The notes under the pieces are model-generated. The model had not been told where the DNA came from. It did no database searches and was given only the letters and a program-made list of their open reading frames with translations. From Delphinus delphis (lineage: Eukaryota; Chordata; Mammalia; Artiodactyla; Delphinidae): a DNA stretch of 64,000 bases. A program made the translations under genes and the position numbers. How positions within the stretch are numbered: position 1 is the stretch's first letter; every line of letters begins with the position of its first letter. Below, piece by piece: positions 27,430 through 39,504 of this stretch. The DNA is taken from contig NC_082694.2 in assembly GCF_949987515.2 (NCBI RefSeq), positions 39,018,451-39,082,450 of the forward strand, written 5' to 3'.

Positions 27430-29507
27430 AGACAGTGACACACGAAGTGTGTTGCTTATGTCCAGTCTACTCTGTAATCTCGTTTTGGTTGCTGTCACTG
27501 CAGAAAACCCTGCTTCACAAAGACAGGATGTTAGAAATGGAAGCAGGCTTTTCAGTGCTTTTGTGGCAATCTCAGGCTATTCCGCCTTGACTTTAATCCA
27601 GAACGTATGGAAATTTGGACTTGTCTCAGACATAATTTTAAGGCCATCGTCAGTTGCGATCTCAAGCAGTTGATCCTCTTCTAGCACAGACAAGGTCGAT
27701 TCACCTGGCTTATTCACAAATGGGTCACGGATCCATTCCTGCCCAGTTCGGGGGTCTTGTGTGGTTGGGAAGTAATGCTCAAACTCTTTTGAAAGCTGAG
27801 ATAGGTGATCATGCACCAGCTGGGAGAAAGAAGGCCCTGGCACAGTCTTTCAAAATCTCTGCTAATGTTTGAAATGTGAAAAATCCCAGTGTTCACTCGT
27901 TGCCCCCATAAATCCAGTTTGGCTTTGAATGCAGCCACATTATCTGCAGACTTGAATACAGTTGTCGTTCTCCCCTGAAGTGACAGATTGAGTTCATTGA
28001 ACAGGTTGAATATGTCACACAAGTAAGCAAGTTTTGTGACCCATTCTGTGTCACTGAAATGTGCTGCCAGTGGTGACTGTTTTTCTAAAAGAAATCTCTG
28101 GAGCGGCTCTTGTAACTCAGAAACGCTGGCCAGTGATCTATCTTTAGAAAGTCATCTCACTTCTGTGTATGAGAGAAGACGTGTGTGCTCTGGGTCCATC
28201 TCCTCACAGAGCTGCGCGAACAGACGTGGGTTAAGGGCATGTACTTTAATGTGGTTGATAATTTTAATCACATTCTGCAAAACGTTGTTAAGTTCAGGTG
28301 ACATTTTTCGGCTAGCCAGCATTTCTCTATGGATGACATAGTGTGTAGACTCACATTCAGAAGCGACCTCTTTGACCCGAGTAGTGAAACCAGAAAGTTG
28401 TCTAGTTATGGCAGCTGCTCCATCCGTGCATATACCAACACAAAATGACGAGTTTTCCTGTTACGTAATCATTCAAAGACTTGAATAGTTCTGCAGCTGT
28501 GGTGTTGGTTGACAACAAAAGTGCACATAACATATCCTCATGCACATCCTCCTGAAAAATATATCGCACAAAAACAAGCACCGTTGCCTTGTCAACATTG
28601 GTAGACTTGTCAACCTGGATTGTGTACCACGGTGACTCACTAGCCCTCTCTAACAATTGTGTCTCAGTATCCTCTGCTGTTTCATCAATTCATGTAGTTA
28701 TGGTGCTAGCCAAAAGAGGAACACGTGCCACCTTTTGAACTGCAGCCTCTCCTAAAAGTTCACAACAGATGTCCTTAGCAGCAGGCAGAATCAACTCTTC
28801 ACCAATGGTAAAGGGCTTCTTAGATTTAGCAAGGTGGTTAGCCACTAAGAATGATGCCCTCGGGACTTCCCTGGTGGCACGGTGGTTAAGAATTCACCTG
28901 CCAATGCAGGGAACACGGGTTCAATCCCTGGTCTGGGAAGAGCCCTCATGCCGCAGAGCAACTAAGCTCGTGCGCCACAACTCTTGAGCCCACGTGCCAC
29001 AACTACTGAAGCCTGCACGCCTAGAGCCCATGCTCCACAACGAGAAGCCACTGCAATGAGAAGCCCACGCACCACAATGAAGACCCAACGCAGCCAAAAA
29101 TTTAAAACTTAATTAAAAAAAAAAAAAGAATGATGCTCTTAGTGCAGACACATTTGATGAAGTGGTGGCCTTCAATAATTGCTTCTGTTCTTTGTGTTCA
29201 CTTTTTTTTCTTTTGAAAAACTCCAAAGGCTTGTCTTTTAATGCAGGGTGCTTGGTCTCCATGTGGCGAAGCAGTTCTGAAGGTTTCATGGTTTCGTTGA
29301 TAGCCAGTCGCCACATATTATACAAAGTGGGCTTGGAGAATGTGAATCACCTGTTGCAATGAACCCGTAATTTAAGTACGACTCTTGGTATTTTCTTTTA
29401 AATGCAGATTTCTTTTTGTTGGCAGTCTTAGAGTCTTCTGCTGTCTCATCACTGGTTCTTTCTCCCTTTTCAAAGAAGCTCTCCAGCGACGTTTGTTTTT
29501 TACTCAT
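27430..29507 (-). pseudogene. Broken hAT transposase (BED finger plus hAT catalytic domain)
   Basis: Minus-strand translation starts MSKKQTSLESFFEKGERT at 29507. Then comes a BED-type zinc finger (CIICG ... HMETKH, C-x2-C and H-x4-H) at about 29350-29250 across one frameshift. After the SINE insertion it resumes with NHLAKSKKPFTIGEELILPA at about 28850. The first catalytic-Asp region is YTIQVDKSTNVDKATVLVFV at about 28630 and the second conserved Asp motif ICTDGAAAITRQLSGF at about 28430-28385. LNELNLSLQGRTTTVFKSAD lies at about 28000 and the C-terminal region (EHYFPTTQDPRTGQEWIRDP) at about 27780-27700. At least two frameshifts, in-frame stops and a SINE break it, so no protein can be made. 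Related domesticated proteins include the ZBED and SCAND3 type, but this copy is not domesticated. Confidence 0.85.
28861..29125 (+). mobile_element. SINE inserted in hAT transposase
   Basis: Starts GGGACTTCCCTGGTGGCAC. The target duplication is AAGAATGATGCCCT at 28847-28860 and AAGAATGATGCTCT at 29126-29139. It splits the transposase after ...NVSALRASF. Confidence 0.93.
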
Positions 29508-29609
29508 TTTGGCTAGGGTTAGCTTGTGGGCTTACCAAAACTGACTGAGACAAGTGCACAGCGTGGGAAAGAGGTGTGAATGGAAGTGGTAAATAAAATA
29601 ATGGGCAGG

Positions 29610-29975
29610 GTTCTTCCCTGGTGGCGCAGTGGTTAAGAACCTGCCTGCCAATGCAGGGGACACAGGTTCGATCTCTGGGAAGATTCCACATGCCGTGGAG
29701 CAACTAAGCCCATGTGCCACAACTACTGAGCCTGCGTGCTGCAACTACTGAGGCCCACCTGCCTAGAGCCCGTACTCCACAACGAGAAGTCACTGCAATG
29801 AGAAGCCCGTGGACATTGTAAAGCAATTATACTCTAATAAAGATGTTTTTTTAAAAAAAGAAGCCCGTGCACTGCAAAGAAGAGTAGCCCCTGCTCGCCA
29901 CAACTAGAGAAAGCCCGTGTGTGCAGCAACAAAGACCCAACGCAGCCAAAAAAAACAAAAAGAGGCAAAAAAACC
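29610..29975 (+). mobile_element. SINE, long CHR-type copy, itself interrupted
   Basis: Starts TTCTTCCCTGGTGGCGCAG. It is interrupted at 29812-29858 by a tiny L1 3'-end insertion. The hAT transposon continues on both sides. Confidence 0.85.
29812..29858 (+). mobile_element. 47 bp L1 3'-end micro-insertion inside a SINE
   Basis: AAGCAATTATACTCTAATAA plus AGATG and an A-rich end is the last few dozen bases of L1 (compare the L1 end at 60880-60900, CTATACGCCAATAAAAATT). It is flanked by an 11 bp duplication of SINE sequence, AGAAGCCCGTG, at 29801-29811 and 29859-29869. Confidence 0.85.
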
Positions 29976-30899
29976 CCACAAAAGGCAGGCCATGTGCGGA
30001 CTAAAATTAGTGTCAGATTCTGATTTAAAGCCTGCCACCAGATGCAGCTTAATTGTCACTTGCCACTCACTGATAGGGTTTTGATATGAGTCTGCAAGCA
30101 ATTGATTGATTATGGTCTCTATGCAGTCAAAACTCTCTGCTAATGATAATCTGCATTTGCAGCTGCTCCCCAGCGCTAGCATCACTGACTGCCTCAGCTC
30201 CACCTCAGATCATCAGGCATTATTCTAATAAGGAGCGTGCAGCCTAGATCCCTCATATGCACAGTTCGCAGTAGGGTTTGCGCTCCAATGAGAATCTAAT
30301 GCCACGGCTGATCTGACAGGAGGTGGAGCTCGGGTGGTAACGTGAGCGATGGGGAGCGGCTGTAAATACAGATGAAGCTTCGCTTGCTTGCTTGCTGCTG
30401 CTCACCTCCGGCTGTGCAGCCTAGTTCCTAACCCTTGGTAGAAGCAACAAAACATTGATGAATTATACATATCTAGGGAAATATTGCATACTGTAGCTAG
30501 TAGTTATGAATTTAAGCCATTAACTCACCTTGCACTGATTTTGTCATTTACCATTAACATTAGTGTTAATTTCATAACACTCGTATATGCTCTTTTTATA
30601 GTGAAACGTTTTGACATTGAGAGTATTAGGAACAGGTAACTACTATGATTTATCCACTCATTCTTTCAATATAAATGAATGCCTAAATTTGCCAGGTACT
30701 TCCAAGTATGGGGATGCAGGAGGACACAAAGCAATATATGCTGCAAAGAAAAAAGGCAGAAGGATAAGGGAATGCAGAGGGAGAAGGAAAGGGTTGCAGT
30801 TTAAAATAGAGTGACATGGATAGGCTCACTGAGAAGATGACTTTTGGGCAATGACCAGAAAGATGCAGAAGAGGGCCGTGAGGATATCTGGGAGAAAAG

Positions 30900-32095
30900 G
30901 GCTCCAGACACAAGAAAAGCTATGTGCAAAGCTCCTATGGAAGCATGCCTAGAATATTCAATAACTACAAGGGGGGCAATGTGACTCCTGGGAGGAAAGT
31001 AGAAGGCAAAGAGTAGAAAGGGTCAGATAGCTTAACACCGTGTAGACCACTATAAGGACTTTGAGTTTTTACTGAGTCAAATGTGAAGCCACTGGAGAGT
31101 TTTTAGCAGAGGAGTGTTGTATTATGACTTAGATTTTTTAAAAAAAGGATCACTCTGTTCCTGTCTTGACAACAGACTATAGGTCTGGTGAGGTAAAGGC
31201 AGAAGCAGAGCCACAAGTCGTAAGGCTATTACAATAATCTAGGCAAGCAATGATGTGGCTTAGACCAGAGAGGGGGCAGTGGAGATGCTAAGTGGCTAAA
31301 TGCTGAATATATTCTAAAGTTACTACGAACAGGATTCCCTGATACATGTGGGGTATGAATGAAAAAGAGAAAGGATTCCAAAATTTTTGGCCTAAACAAA
31401 AGATGCAGTTGCCATTTAGTGACACATGGAAGAGAATGAAGGAGAAACAGGTTTTGAAGGAAACATCAGGATTTTTAAGCATACTAAACCTAAGATGCCT
31501 AGTAGATACCAAGTGGAGATAGTGAAATGGCAGGTGGATATGATTTTGGAATTCAAATAAAAGATGAGGCCTGAAGACAAAAATTTTGTAATCAAAACAT
31601 ATGGTATTGTAAGCCACCAGACTGGGTGAGATCATCAGGGAAGTGAGTATACAGTAGTGGTCCAAGGTCTAAACTCTGAGGTCCTCCAACATTTAGAGGT
31701 AGGGAGTATGAGGAGAAACCAGCAATGAAGACTGAAAAGAAGGGTTCAGTGATATTGCAGGGAAACCAGGAGAGTATGGTGTCCTGGAAGCCAAGGGTAA
31801 AAAGATTTTCAAGCAGGAGGAAGTAATCAACCGTGCCACCTTAAGTCAAGTAGAACGAAGACTGAGAATTGGTCACTGGAAAGCAGTGTAATGGTCACTA
31901 GTGACCTCAACAAGAGTTGTTTTGATGGGGGTGGTGGTGGTGGGAAAAACCTGTTGAATTGAGTTCAACACAGAATAGGGGGAGGTATGGAGGAACGAAT
32001 GGGCAGCACTATGGATAACTCTCTCGAAGGTATATAACACATGGTTGCAGAAAACCACTTTGTTTTCTAGTTAAATTACAAGAGATTATTCACCT
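30900..32095 (-). mobile_element. L2 LINE ORF2 fragment (reverse transcriptase region)
   Basis: The reverse complement of this region carries the L2 RT in decayed form, with the area corresponding to the RT 'YADDSQIYIS' motif near 31580-31600. Plus-strand landmarks are CCAACATTTAGAGGTAGGGA, GAGTATGGTGTCCTGGAAGC and ACTAGTGACCTCAACAAGAG, in the order expected for reverse L2. No open frame. Confidence 0.7.
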
Positions 32096-32205
32096 TGTTC
32101 TCCTTTCCCCTCAAAATCTCCCCCAAAATGACAAAAAAAAAAAAAACAAACAAAAAAGAATGAGAGGTATTAAACAACCAGGACAAAGCATAAAGAGAAG
32201 ACAAC

Positions 32206-32338
32206 AATGGTTTTTTTTGTTGTTTTTTTGGCCACACTGTGCAACATGTGGGATCTTAGCTCCCCAACCAGGGATCAAACCTGCACCCCCTACATTGGAA
32301 GCATGGAGTCTTAACCACTGGACCACCAGGGAAGTCCC
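32206..32338 (-). mobile_element. SINE, short CHR-type copy
   Basis: Reverse orientation, ending CACCAGGGAAGTCCC. Target duplication AAGAGAAGACAAC at 32193-32205 and 32339-32351. Confidence 0.93.
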
Positions 32339-32796
32339 AAGAGAAGACAACGAGTGAGACTTTCAGAAGCAGTAAGAAAGCAAATAACTGACTTAGCAGA
32401 GGGAATGAAATTATACCAAAGACTGGGATTCTGACAACTAAGACTGTTTACACTGCAGAACTCCTGAAAGTCTCAGCACTTTGAAAGCATTAGGCACCAC
32501 TCCTTTTAGCCAGGTACAGTACATAGAAACCAGACAAATAAAAAAGCAAGGCAATGTCAACACCAGGAAAACCAGAGAGTTACATAAGAAATAGAGAAGA
32601 AAGAAACAATACTTACATGGTCACAATAATGCAAACATTTTCACTGACTTGACTAAAAGTTAAAATAATATTAGGAAGATGGGTAAGAAGAAGTGTGGGA
32701 TGGTAGTGTAAGGCAGCCAAATCCTCCACGGCAGGGGGTGGGAAGGAGAGGGTAATAGATAACCTCTAAAGTTGGTAAGTCAAAATAGTGAGATGA

Positions 32797-33009
32797 GGGC
32801 TTCCCTGATGGCGCAGTGGTTGAGAGTCCGCCTGCCGATGCTAGGGGACACAGGTTCGTGCCCCGGTCTGGGAAGATCCCACATGCCGCAGAGCGGCTGG
32901 GCCCGTGAGCCATGGCCGCTGAGCCTGTGCGTCTGGAGCCTGTGCTCTGCAACGGGAGAGGCCACAACAGTAAGAGGCCCGCGTACAGCAAAAAAAAAAA
33001 AAAAAAAAA
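32797..33009 (+). mobile_element. SINE, short cetacean CHR-2-like copy
   Basis: GGGCTTCCCTGATGGCGCAG to GTACAGC plus a ~20 bp A tail. The flanks share AGTGAGA with one mismatch beyond it. Confidence 0.92.
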
Positions 33010-34310
33010 AAGTGAGAGGACCACATTATTTTGAAATAAGAAGATAAAAACAGATTAGCAAGGAGTTAAATGTGGTTGATTCTGGGATCAGGACTCTGGA
33101 GTGAGGCAGGTGACTACTTCATTTCCTTATGTGTTTTTAATCACAATTTGATTTTTTAAAACCATGTGATTATTAGTTTGATGGTTAAACATGTAACTGA
33201 ATGGATAAAACATATATAGGAAGTAAGGATAAATAGTAACCTCAGACAAGTTATTTGTTCTACTAGGCAAATATTCAAAATAAAAAATTAACTGGAATAA
33301 AAAACTCCAAGTGATACCAACAAGTGAAATAGGGGCAGAGAGACAATAGGAAAAGTGTCTGCAGAAAGCAGGGAGGATGATAGTGTGCCAACATTCTTGT
33401 GTTATCGTAAGACTCCAACATTGATAACGTTAAACGCTGGTAGAGAAAAATAATCATAATTATGGGTTAGAAGTAACCACAACGAGAATAAAAATAGAAT
33501 GTACAGCTTCCAAACCTGCAGAGACATCTGATCTATAAAAAAAAGAAACAGAAAGCATGCTAAGTACAAAACTTATAGTAAGGTAGCAAAAATATACAAA
33601 GTAACAACTGACAAAACCATGAGAATATATCAACAACTGGAGATTTTTAAATATATTTCTCTTAGAAACAGCAAAGAGACCACCCCAAAAGCAAATATGA
33701 AGACAAATCTAAAATATACATTCACTTTAACATACTGTTCAATCTAACGTAATTCCCTACTCCATTTTTTCACATGGAAGTATTTCTCTAGAATAACACT
33801 GGTGCCTTTTTCTCCCTCCTTCTCTCCCTATTTTACTAACAGCTTCTTAGGGAAGGAGTGATTTAGCTGATTGGTGAGTTTGGAAGGAGAAACTATACAC
33901 AAGCAGTTTTCCATTCTCTCTCTACTCTCATTGGAGCTGCCTGCCTACCTACAGTTAAAGTGCTTTCTGTTCTGTTTTCCTGACCATTCTGTAAGTTTGG
34001 TGGGTCACTCTACCTGAGACTGGATAGAAAGTTTAATTTAGGGAAATATTAGCAAATCGTATGTCATGCGTTCCAAACTACCTTTAACACAAAGTTCACC
34101 GACAACAAGCCCTCCCTATCTGCTCAAAGTCTTCAATCAGCTGTTCAGACTCTTATTCTTAAATATAAGCAGGCAGCCAAAGTTCAGCAGAAACCCGAGG
34201 AAAATCTTTATTGTGATAGAGATAAAACATAAACACACACACACACACAGTAACATCGGGGAAAGAAAAGACTACGTAGTAAAATGGAAACTTCAAAACA
34301 AAGTAATTTA

Positions 34311-34473
34311 GGGACTTCCCTAGTGATCCAGTGGGTAAGACTCCAAGCTACCAATGCAGGGGGCCCGGGTTCGATCCCTGGTCCGGGAACTAGATCCCGC
34401 ATGCATGCCGCAACTAAAAGATCCTGCATGCTGCAACTAAGACCTGGCACAGCCGAAATAAACAAATAAATAA
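34311..34473 (+). mobile_element. SINE, CHR-type copy
   Basis: GGGACTTCCCTAGTGATCC to an AAATAAACAAATAAATAAA tail. Perfect 16 bp target duplication AAAACAAAGTAATTTA at 34295-34310 and 34474-34489. Confidence 0.94.
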
Positions 34474-34499
34474 AAAACAAAGTAATTTACAATCATTAA

Positions 34500-34990
34500 T
34501 GTCCTCGGATGGATCCTACAAGCTTCTAGAGAGGAAAACAAAACCAAAATAGGGCACATATAAAGGATCAAGAATCAAAACAGCTTCAGCCTTCACAGTG
34601 GCCATAATGGAAGCTAGAGACAACAGAGAAATCCCTTCAGATTTTTAAAGAAAAACAACTGCAAACTTGGAATTCTATATCCATACTATTATTCAAATTG
34701 AGATTAGAATTAAAGACATTTTCAGACATTCAAGGACCCACACTTTACCTCCCATGAGGCCTTTCTCAGGAAGCTACTAGATGTGCTTTACCTCTCCAAG
34801 AGAGTAAACCAAGAAAGAGGCAAATGTAGGGTACAGAAATAAGAAAGATCATAGGACTCCTCAGGAAAATACAGAACCCAGGGTAATTGTGCACCAGGCA
34901 AAGAGAGAAGCCAGTTCAGATTTGTGCAGAATGACTCAAGAGACTTCAACTGATGTTTTCTTATGGTATACCTTATTTTTAAGAAATCTG
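34500..34990 (+). mobile_element. Ancient L1/HAL1-like ORF1-end fragment
   Basis: Degraded wording typical of the end of old L1/HAL1 ORF1, such as AACTGCAAACTTGGAATTCT, GACATTTTCAGACATTCAAG and CTTTCTCAGGAAGCTACTAG. Confidence 0.55.
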
Positions 34991-35509
34991 ACAGTGCCTG
35001 GGTGAGTCTGGCCTAGGTTATTTGCTGTACTTGGCTTGTGAGACCATGTGCTGATGGTTTAGCTCTTTCCTTCTGCTCCCTGGATCTTTTGAGAACACAC
35101 AAGTGTTCTGCTTTGACCTACTCCTGAGTGCTGAAGGATAGCCATAGGGAACTTAAAAGCGGAAAAGTCTAAGCAGCCCACTCCTCCTGTGTCACAGGCA
35201 GTATCCAGCTCTAGGAGCTGGCACATATTTTAAAATACATAAACTGTGGATAACTCTAGGTTTCCCAATATTTGCTCAGGGCCTTGCCCAATTACTTTCT
35301 CCAGAAAAGGCTCTTGTAAAATTTCAGAGACAACGAAGCCTATGACCCACTGCCTCTTTTCAGCTTATCTTCTGGGACACCTCATCAAACAGTGGCAATT
35401 CTGCCTTCTGAATATAGTTACATTTCTGCATGATACCCCACTTTTATATTAATCATCTTCCATGCTCATTTATATGTATTTTTGATAAAACAAATTATTT
35501 CATTGAAAA

Positions 35510-37760
35510 AAATAACATCAAGTAGGCATGCAAGAATGGTTCAATACCAGAAGATCAATGTTATACTCTATATTACTATTACTAAAGGTCAAAAATCAAA
35601 AGACCATCTAAACAAAGGCACATTTAAATTATCAATAAAAGGGAACTTCTTTCAATAAAGACTAACTAGCATAAAACTCCAGCAAACATCACATTTAATA
35701 AAGCAACTTTAGATTCTGAAGTAGAAATAAGATAAAAATGCCAGCTACCACAACTACTGTCAAATACAGACTGGCAACCTGGCTGAAACAATAAAGAGGA
35801 AAGAAAGGTATAAGGACTGAAAACGAAGAAATAAAACTCATTATTTGCATTTGCATTTAGATAGACAACCAAAGAGAATCAATAACTTTAGAATTAAAAA
35901 GCATTCATCAAAGCTGGAAATACAAGATCAACATCAAGTTCAACATGATCAGAAATAACAGGATACCATTTTCAATGGCAATGAAAAGTATGAAGTACCT
36001 AGGAATTAGCCAAAAAAACAAATAAAAAACCCATAAACACATGATGTCCAGAATAAATGAAGAAAAAAATTATGTTCACAAATGTGATGATTTGACCTTG
36101 TAAAAATGTTAATTCTAAATTAATCTGCAAATTCAATTCAATTCCAATAAAAATCTCAGCAGCTTGTTTTGGGGAACTTCATAAACTGATACTAAAATGT
36201 ATACATACATAGAATAAAAATCCACAAACAGCTAAGGTAATTTTAACAAAGTAGGACAAATAGATTCACCTATTAAGACATATTACAAACTTATATTAAA
36301 AGTGTTGTACTGGGAAAGGAATTGACATTTATCAATAAACAGAACAGAGAGCCCCAGTTTCATGCTTATGGAAACTTGGTATGTAATGAAATAGGAAAAT
36401 ATGGATTTAATAGATGGTGTTAGAAAAACTTACAACTCTACTCTGCATACCCAGCAGACATTCACACTCACAAGACCCAAAAGGCACCAAGGTCACTTAG
36501 CTTGCCAGAAAGGTATAGCACTGTAAACACAGCATATAGAGGAGAGCATCCACCTTAGGTAAGCCTCACATGCCACAGAAACCACTATGGTGTAAAAATC
36601 CCTAAAGGTGGGTTCCACATCTCCCCAAGGAGGAACAAGCTTGGTTATCAGTTGTACCTTACTCAGAGAAATCTCAAAGCCTGTGCTTTTTACAATAAAA
36701 AAATGTTGCTGGGTAAACAGCTGGCATTCCTTATTTATCTTAACCCACTGTTTCAAGGAAATAGTGCTAAGGAAAAAGTAAATCCAAGATAATTTTCCTC
36801 TAGAGAGAGAGAGAAGTGGTTTTCTTAATAACACTTTTCCCTTAATGATTAGCTGGAGAAAAAGTTGGATTCATACCTTATACTATATCCAAAAATAAAC
36901 TCCAATTATATTAAATGTAAATGGTAAAACTATAACACTGATAGAACAAGATCTAAAAAATACAAACAACTGGGGGCAAAATTCAAAATTTCTATTCCAT
37001 AAAGGACACCAAAGACAAGAATTAATAAATGAAAAGCCTAAGTTATTTCCAACATCTGAACCTGACAAGGAAACATTATTTAGACTATATAAAGAATTTC
37101 TTGTACTATAATCAGCAAGAAAGAGAAAAGTCTAATAGAAAAATGGGCAAATTATAAGTATAGGCAATCCATAGACTGGAAAACCAGAATGACTAAAAAG
37201 CATATGCTTAGACTTACTAGTAATCAGATAATGCAGATTAAACAAAATACAATTTCATACATTATCAGATTAACAACAATCAGAAAATATCAAGTACTGC
37301 TGAAGATGTAGAGAAAATGAAATCATCATGTCTTGCTGGTGTAAGTGCAAATTGGTATAACCATCTCCAAGAACAATCCAGCATTACTAACTGAAATTAA
37401 ATATGCATATACTCAAAACCCCAGCCATTCTACTCTAGGCCATATATACCAAAGAAACTACAGGGCAGGGTCATAGGAAGAAATGTACAAGTTTGTAGAA
37501 GTGGGAACAGCTGGAAATAACCTAAATATCTATGACTAGCGGAAAAGATAATCTATGGTATGTGAATACAATAGAATAGCCATGCAGCAGTCAGAAGTAT
37601 GCTATATACAGTAACATGAATAGTTCTTAAAAACCTAATATTTTATAAAAGTTAGAAGCAAAATGAAATTTATACCATAATATCATTTATATAAAATTTA
37701 AAATTTATACAAAATAAATGTTATTATATAGTTTTTCAAAGAAATATATCAAAAATTTGG
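35510..37760 (+). mobile_element. L1 ORF2 fragment, interrupted
   Basis: Old L1: CAAGAATGGTTCAATACCAG, AACATGATCAGAAATAACAG, ATGAAGTACCTAGGAATTAG, AATAAACTCCAATTATATTA and TGTCTTGCTGGTGTAAGTGC follow the order of L1 ORF2. About 36440-36850 does not resemble L1 and separates the two halves. Confidence 0.75.
36440..36850. other. Unidentified ~400 bp segment inside an L1
   Basis: Composition and wording differ from L1 on both sides: CTCCCCAAGGAGGAACAAGC, TTGGTTATCAGTTGTACC and a GA run at 36805-36815. It could be a solo LTR (on the minus strand from TGTTATTAAG to GGGTATGCA), but no clear target duplication is seen. Confidence 0.4.
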
Positions 37761-38454
37761 AAGATGGCTTGGAAGGATAAACATTAAATATAGTAGAGAG
37801 TGGGGAGTATGGAATTGCAGGCAGGAGATGAAGAAAAACTATTAAGGTAAAATGAAGCAGAACAAAAGTGTAGGTTTTCTAGACCAATGATACTGCTGTC
37901 ATTAATAAAGAGTATAATTAATGATTGAGTCAATGCTGAGCACATGAAATCCTTAAAAAAAGAAATGATTTATATGAGGAGAGAAACATAGTTAAGTTAG
38001 ACTAAAACATTTCTTCATTAAATGTGAAAAACTATCCATAGGGCATAATATAGTAAGTACCCCACAGGATTTGTGAGTTAGCGGTCTTTAAAAGAAACAG
38101 TTCATTCTCCCAAATAAGATAAGCTAAATAAAAACAACATACAATATGAAAGGACACTTAAAGGCAATGCTTAAAAAACAAAATTTCTTTGTGTTGAACA
38201 AATATTCCACTGCATTTTTCTAGGCTGTTCTGGTATTCAGTAAAATAATTTAAAATTACATTTTGGGCAAAGTTATAAGTACAAGTGAACTAATTTTAAT
38301 TTTTAATTATGTGTGAATCTGAAATTTTACATTGATATAAATACCTTATGACATTTTAACAGGATGTAAGAAGTTTAAATATACATGAAAAAAATTACAA
38401 ACAAGTAGTTGTCATAATCTCTTACTTTTGACTGTGTTTCATATTTTAAAAAAA

Positions 38455-38585
38455 GCACTCTCATGTGAGGCAGATGTAGTAGCTATCTCCAATGTTATCA
38501 ATGAGGAAACTGAAAAATAATCTTACAGTAAGTAAGTAGTGGTGTCCAGACTAGAATCTAGGTCTCCCAAAACCTAGACTTGAGG
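38455..38585 (+). repeat. MIR-like fragment
   Basis: Pattern 'TATCAATGAGGAAACTGAAA ... GTGTCCAGACTAGAATCTAGGTCT', typical of MIR cores. Confidence 0.5.
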
Positions 38586-39379
38586 CCTTATTTTTATTTA
38601 ACTCACCTTCTAGATAATTTTTATATAAATGTAAATTTAATATTTTCTTTAAATCACAAGGAAATAGAGCAGACACATTGGTTTGCAGTAGTTAATATAC
38701 ACAATGATATGAAGAAAAATACAGAGACTTTTACATTAATTGCAATCCTGAAAAGAGTTAAGTTTGTCTTCAAAAAATGTCAATCAAGTTTAATATATTT
38801 TTATTTGTCCAGTAAAAGCAACTTAACAATCTATTAAAAATAAAATTTTAACTGCATTTAATATCATTCTTTTTTCTATTAAAGAAAGCACAAGATAAAG
38901 GACAGCAGTATTCAAGTAAATATATAATTATGACACACTGATAGACTAAATCAAGTACCTAAATGAAATGTTAAAACATGAAAATTTATAGTCCTCCTAC
39001 CTTTTCCTTTCTACACTGATAAACTATAATCAGAAAAAAATTTTAAATGAAACCTGTTTTCTTGTTGTAACTTGTGATTTATTATTTTATTTAATTGAAA
39101 GTGTTTTAGTTTCAGTTAGTAATTTCTGTAAAGTAGCAGTCCTTAAATAAGTTCCTAAAAATAACAATACTGGAGCCTTAAACATTACATTTAGTCATCT
39201 AAAAAAGGTTACAAAATGTCTCTGCTTATTCTAGTCCTAAATTCCTTTTCTAGATTCTTAATAGAAAAGGAATTTTCAAACACAAATAGTTACCAGTCAG
39301 ATAATATACATTGCAATTTAGCATTCTTAACCAAAAACAAACAAAACAAAACCAAAAACACCCTAAGAAAAGTCAATTT

Positions 39380-39504
39380 TTTTCTTTTTTTGGTCATGCC
39401 ATGCAGGCATGTGGGATCTTAGTTCCCCGACCACCAGGGATGGAAGCCACGCCCGCTGCATTGGAAGCTCGGAGTCTTAACCACTGGACTACCAGGGATG
39501 TCCC
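39380..39504 (-). mobile_element. SINE, short CHR-type copy
   Basis: Reverse orientation, ending TACCAGGGATGTCCC. Flanks AAGTCAATTT and AAGTCAAATT. Confidence 0.9.

Larger units (their letters stand above)
27173..30435 (-). mobile_element. Near-full-length hAT element, Charlie3/MER1-type
   Basis: The left end CAGCAGTCCCCAACCTTTTT at 27173 and the right-hand region (30210-30435) match what I recall of the short MER1 element; between them lies a full transposase region, as expected of the autonomous parent. The extreme right inverted repeat is missing: the match stops at CCTAGTTCCTAAC (about 30433). Two SINEs are inserted (28861-29125 and about 29610-29975). The orientation of the coding region is minus. 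Family name by recognition only. Confidence 0.8.

Noticed and set aside
27430..29507. ZBED/SCAND3-like domesticated host gene
   Set aside because: The coding pieces lie in different frames with stops and a SINE in the middle, and they are flanked by transposon ends. A domesticated gene would keep its frame.
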